Of a stretch of 8,725 nucleotides of DNA, positions 7,014 through 8,725 are shown one piece after another (the first letter of the stretch is position 1; each line of letters starts with the position of its first letter). A model generated the notes under the pieces. It saw only the letters and a program-made list of their open reading frames with translations, searched no databases and had not been told where the DNA came from. The stretch is from an uncultured bacterium. Its GTDB lineage: Bacteria; Bacteroidota; Bacteroidia; Bacteroidales; JACABE01. Position numbers and translations under genes: made by a program. The DNA lies in NCBI GenBank assembly GCA_903911455.1, contig CAIWDQ010000231.1, forward strand, positions 1 through 8,725, written 5' to 3'.

Positions 7014-7898
7014 ATGAGTAAAGTAAATATTGGAAATAGATATATTGGAGCAGATGAACCAGTTTATATTATTGGTGAAATTGGTATAAATCATAACGGC
7101 TCGTTAGAAATTGCAAAGAAATTAATTGATGGTGCTGCATTTGCTGGATGTGATGCTGTTAAGTTTCAAAAAAGAACTCCTGAGCTATGTACTCCACGTG
7201 ATCAATGGGATATTGAAAGGGAAACGCCATGGGGAAGGATGACTTATATTGATTATCGTCATAAAGTTGAATTCGGACTAGATGATTATGCTGAGATTGA
7301 TAGATATTGCAAAGAAAAGAATATTCATTGGTTTGCTTCGCCATGGGATGAAGAAGCTTTAGAATTTTTATTGCAATTTGATCCTGTTTTATTAAAGTTT
7401 TCTTCAGCTAGTTTGACAGATATTAATTTGTTGAAACATGCCAAAGAAACAAGCGTTCCATTAATGTTATCAACTGGTATGTCGACTGAAGAGCAGATCG
7501 ATAAGGTTATTTCTATATTAGGTACTGATAATTTGATGTTAGCTCAAAGCACATCAACTTATCCATGTAAAATTGAGGAGTTAAATTTGAGAGTTATTCA
7601 TAGTTTTAAGCAAAAGTATCCTGGAGTTCCCATTGGTTATTCAGGTCACGAAACAGGCTTGGCTCCTACTTTGGCAGCCATTGCACTTGGAGCTTGTTTT
7701 GTTGAAAGACATATCACACTTGATAGAGCATTGTGGGGTTCTGATCAAGCTGCTTCGGTTGAAATAAGTGGTTTGTTTCGTATGGTTAAAGATATTAGAG
7801 ATATTGAAAAAGCGCTTGGGAATGGGAATAAAACTGTATATGATAGCGAATTAAATTCAATTAAGAAGCTTAGACGTTATACTGATATTAAGGAATAA
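7014..7898 (+). CDS. NeuB-family ulosonic acid synthase lacking the SAF domain
   Basis: This 294-residue TIM-barrel synthase condenses phosphoenolpyruvate with an aldose to give a 3-deoxy-2-ulosonic acid. Visible NeuB signatures are GEIGINHNG (21-29), AVKFQ (48-52), FASPWD (107-112), LKFSSAS (127-133), LSTGMS (152-157), STYPCKIEELNL (181-192), GYSGHETG (208-215) and VERHITLD (230-237). H212 and H233 correspond to the two metal-binding histidines of NeuB. The protein stops at KKLRRYTDIKE, just where family members of about 340-350 residues continue into the SAF (antifreeze-like) domain. That domain helps bind the N-acetyl group of ManNAc in NeuB. No SAF coding sequence follows in any frame. 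The usual GPDH motif is replaced by GSDQAASVE (242-250), which I recall from a group of short NeuB-like proteins. The substrate is therefore probably not ManNAc. It is the last gene of the operon, 12 bp after the phosphatase. Confidence 0.87.
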   Translation: MSKVNIGNRYIGADEPVYIIGEIGINHNGSLEIAKKLIDGAAFAGCDAVKFQKRTPELCTPRDQWDIERETPWGRMTYIDYRHKVEFGLDDYAEIDRYCKEKNIHWFASPWDEEALEFLLQFDPVLLKFSSASLTDINLLKHAKETSVPLMLSTGMSTEEQIDKVISILGTDNLMLAQSTSTYPCKIEELNLRVIHSFKQKYPGVPIGYSGHETGLAPTLAAIALGACFVERHITLDRALWGSDQAASVEISGLFRMVKDIRDIEKALGNGNKTVYDSELNSIKKLRRYTDIKE

Positions 7899-7910
7899 GA
7901 AGTTGTTTTT

Positions 7911-7943
7911 ATTATAAAAGCGAAGATTAATTTCGTTTATAAT
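7911..7943 (+). other. AT-rich hairpin just after the last operon gene
   Basis: ATTATAAA (7911-7918) pairs with TTTATAAT (7936-7943) and, after a two-base bulge, CGAA (7921-7924) pairs with TTCG (7932-7935), leaving a seven-base loop. No T-run follows directly, so it is unlikely to terminate alone. It may protect the 3' end of the transcript or assist the terminator 28 bp downstream. Confidence 0.4.
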
Positions 7944-7970
7944 TAATATATTTAATCCTGATTATTTTTT

Positions 7971-8022
7971 AGACTTGCCTTTCTGCTAACGGAAGTTTTG
8001 TAGAAATTGCAAGTCTTTTTTA
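7971..8022 (+). terminator. Intrinsic terminator of the operon
   Basis: AGACTTGC (7971-7978) pairs perfectly with GCAAGTCT (8009-8016). The stem continues inside with TTTCT (7980-7984) against AGAAA (8002-8006) across a small internal loop, leaving a 17-base apical loop. A run of Ts starts immediately after the stem at 8017. The sequence before the stem is also T-rich rather than A-rich, so it should work for plus-strand transcripts only. It separates the operon from the promoter at 8071. Confidence 0.85.
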
Positions 8023-8070
8023 TTATTAAAGAATTAACAAAACATTAATATTCAATTATATTATTAGTAC

Positions 8071-8078
8071 TATTTTTG
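8071..8078 (+). promoter_or_regulatory. Bacteroidota-type -7 promoter element for the small gene
   Basis: TATTTTTG fits TAnnTTTG exactly and is followed by CA, like the operon promoter (TTTGCA in both). A start of transcription near 8085 would give a leader of roughly 24 bases to the ATG at 8109. No clear -33 TTTG is seen in the AT-rich sequence before it. The TTG at 8076 lies inside this element and so is unlikely to be a translation start. Confidence 0.55.
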
Positions 8079-8108
8079 CAAGAAAATGTTATTAATAATA
8101 AAAATTGT

Positions 8109-8294
8109 ATGGATACTGAATTTATTATCGGAAATTTCTATTCAAAAGAGATAATTGAACAATGTGGATTTATAGAAACAAAAAGAACTTCATTAGTAGT
8201 ATTTTTTAGAAAAAAAGAAACATTAATGGCTTTTAATGTTCCTAAACCAAAAGTACCTAATGTATATAAATTAATTTCTGTAAATATAGATTAA
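8109..8294 (+). CDS. Small protein of unknown function
   Basis: I do not recognise this 61-residue product. It is a charged, soluble-looking peptide with the stretch EQCGFIETKRTSLVVFFRKKE (residues 17-37, quoted here only as a pattern of a short helix, a turn and a beta strand), a proline-rich PKPKVPNVYKL near the end, no signal peptide and no membrane segment. The GFIETKRTSLVVFFRK pattern is reminiscent of the last strands of some acetyltransferase-like proteins, so it may be the remnant of a longer gene, but no further similarity is visible. The frame is open upstream to a TTG at 8076, which sits inside the promoter element, so the ATG at 8109 is preferred. It is separated from the operon by a terminator, has its own promoter and converges on the minus-strand gene 16 bp away. 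It may be a real small gene or a fragment. Confidence 0.4.
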   Translation: MDTEFIIGNFYSKEIIEQCGFIETKRTSLVVFFRKKETLMAFNVPKPKVPNVYKLISVNID

Positions 8295-8334
8295 GAAAAT
8301 TCTATAATACTTAAAAAGGACTTATAGAAGTTTC
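8295..8334. terminator. Possible shared terminator hairpin between convergent genes
   Basis: TTCTATAA (8300-8307) pairs with TTATAGAA (8322-8329), and after one mismatch GAAA (8295-8298) pairs with TTTC (8331-8334), with a 14-base loop. It lies right at the convergent junction and covers the last codons of the minus-strand gene. T-runs on either side are weak, so termination in both directions is plausible rather than shown. Confidence 0.4.
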
Positions 8335-8725
8335 TTCAAGTTTTATTTTTTTAATTTTATCAATTGTTTCTTTGTAATTTTCTTTATCTGAATGTGATAT
8401 AATATCAACATCTTCAAGATAAACTTTTAAATAATTTAAAAGATATACAGGATTTAATACTATTGAAGCATATTTTTCAAAATCCTTTTCATTGGCAACA
8501 TAATATAATATTGATTGCAATTCTTCGGTTCTGAGGGTATATGTTTTATAACTATTTTCTTGCTCAAACGATACCTTTATATTATATGCATCAAATAGTA
8601 TTGTTAATTTTTCGTATTCAAAAATACGAATTGAAGAAGGATCGTATGCATTTTGTTCTTTAATTAAATTAAAATAAGTTGGAAAATAATCCTTAGTTAT
8701 TTCAACAAAACCTGCATTTAAGAGG
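8311..8725 (-). CDS. Unidentified protein, N-terminus beyond the window edge
   Basis: On the minus strand the frame that ends with TAA at 8311-8313 stays open, without a stop, to the last complete codon before 8725. At least 137 residues are therefore encoded and the start lies outside the window. A TTG at 8518-8520 could be taken as a start of a 69-residue protein, but the uninterrupted coding-like sequence upstream makes that a false start. The visible part reads as a soluble, lysine- and glutamate-rich protein. It has aromatic-rich stretches (KDYFPTYFNLIKEQ, SILYYVANEKDFEKY, NPVYLLNYLKVYLEDVD) and ends in a charged helix (KETIDKIKKIKLEE) and SISPF. No family is recognised and no membrane segment is visible. 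It converges on the small plus-strand gene and is unlikely to belong to the sugar operon. Confidence 0.65.
   Translation of the reverse strand, partial: LLNAGFVEITKDYFPTYFNLIKEQNAYDPSSIRIFEYEKLTILFDAYNIKVSFEQENSYKTYTLRTEELQSILYYVANEKDFEKYASIVLNPVYLLNYLKVYLEDVDIISHSDKENYKETIDKIKKIKLEETSISPF

Larger units (their letters stand above)
103..7898 (+). other. Eight-gene operon for an unusual CMP-ulosonic acid
   Basis: Eight plus-strand genes follow one another with gaps of 10, 8, 1, 3 and 12 bp and with stop/start overlaps at 1111-1115 and 6484-6488. One promoter-like element lies before the first gene and one strong hairpin-plus-T-run lies after the last, so a single transcript is likely. The set combines a PEP-dependent synthase, a phosphatase, a cytidylyltransferase and a GT-B transferase with four enzymes that could make or shape the sugar. 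The unit carries no flippase, polymerase or sugar dehydratase, so export and assembly of the final glycan must be encoded elsewhere. Confidence 0.8.

Noticed and set aside
6584..7344. Two open minus-strand frames (6584-6841 and 7159-7344) opposite the phosphatase and synthase genes
   Set aside because: Both are antisense to strongly conserved motifs (GDDTND of the HAD enzyme, AVKFQ to FASPWD of the synthase) and look like non-protein sequence.
103..7898. A standard legionaminic or pseudaminic acid locus
   Set aside because: The 4,6-dehydratase, DegT-type aminotransferase, N-acetyltransferase and hydrolysing epimerase that define those loci are absent.
7899..7960. A frameshifted SAF domain after the NeuB-type gene
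   Set aside because: The reading frames after 7898 give short peptides with early stops and none of the SAF signature; the region folds as a hairpin and leads into the terminator, so the gene is naturally short.
8086..8154. A 22-residue frame starting at the first ATG after the small gene's promoter
   Set aside because: It is a short isoleucine/leucine-rich peptide in an AT-rich stretch, overlaps the better frame from 8109 and shows no sign of selection.
1..8725. CRISPR arrays, insertion sequences, tRNA or rRNA genes
   Set aside because: No regularly spaced repeats, transposase-like frames, terminal inverted repeats or recognisable tRNA/rRNA sequence were seen.

Overview
The window is AT-rich DNA that most likely comes from a member of the Bacteroidota. 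Two stretches match the -7 promoter element of that phylum, TAnnTTTG (76-83 and 8071-8078). Start codons are not preceded by convincing Shine-Dalgarno sequences, and codon use is strongly AT-biased. Genus and species cannot be read from the sequence.

Layout: 1-102 is a leader with a promoter, an 11-bp tandem repeat and a 12-bp palindrome. From 103 to 7898 runs one tightly packed, eight-gene, plus-strand operon. Its genes are separated by at most 12 bp, and two junctions are TAATG stop/start overlaps. In order it encodes a GT-B glycosyltransferase with sialyltransferase-like motifs, an SpsF/NeuA-type cytidylyltransferase, a full-length transketolase-like ThDP enzyme, a YhcH/NanQ-family putative sugar anomerase, a class III (glutamate-1-semialdehyde aminomutase-like) PLP enzyme, a PtmA-like short-chain dehydrogenase, a KdsC-like HAD phosphatase and a short NeuB-family synthase without its C-terminal SAF domain. 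The operon ends in a strong intrinsic terminator (7971-8022). Beyond it lie a small orphan gene (8109-8294) with its own promoter and, convergent to it, an unidentified minus-strand gene (8311 to beyond 8725) cut by the window edge.

Interpretation: the operon looks like a complete route to an unusual CMP-activated ulosonic (sialic-acid-like) sugar, plus its transferase. NeuB would condense phosphoenolpyruvate with an aldose, probably phosphorylated. The KdsC-like enzyme would remove the phosphate, the SpsF-like enzyme would attach CMP, and the glycosyltransferase would use the CMP-sugar. The enzymes of known sialic, legionaminic and pseudaminic acid routes that prepare the aldose (UDP-GlcNAc 2-epimerase, 4,6-dehydratase, acetyltransferase) are absent. 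In their place stand a transketolase, an aminomutase-like PLP enzyme, a dehydrogenase and a possible anomerase. This implies that the acceptor is built by two-carbon ketol transfer, amination and redox chemistry rather than from a nucleotide-linked amino sugar. The exact sugar, its carbon number and the order of steps are inference and cannot be settled from sequence alone.
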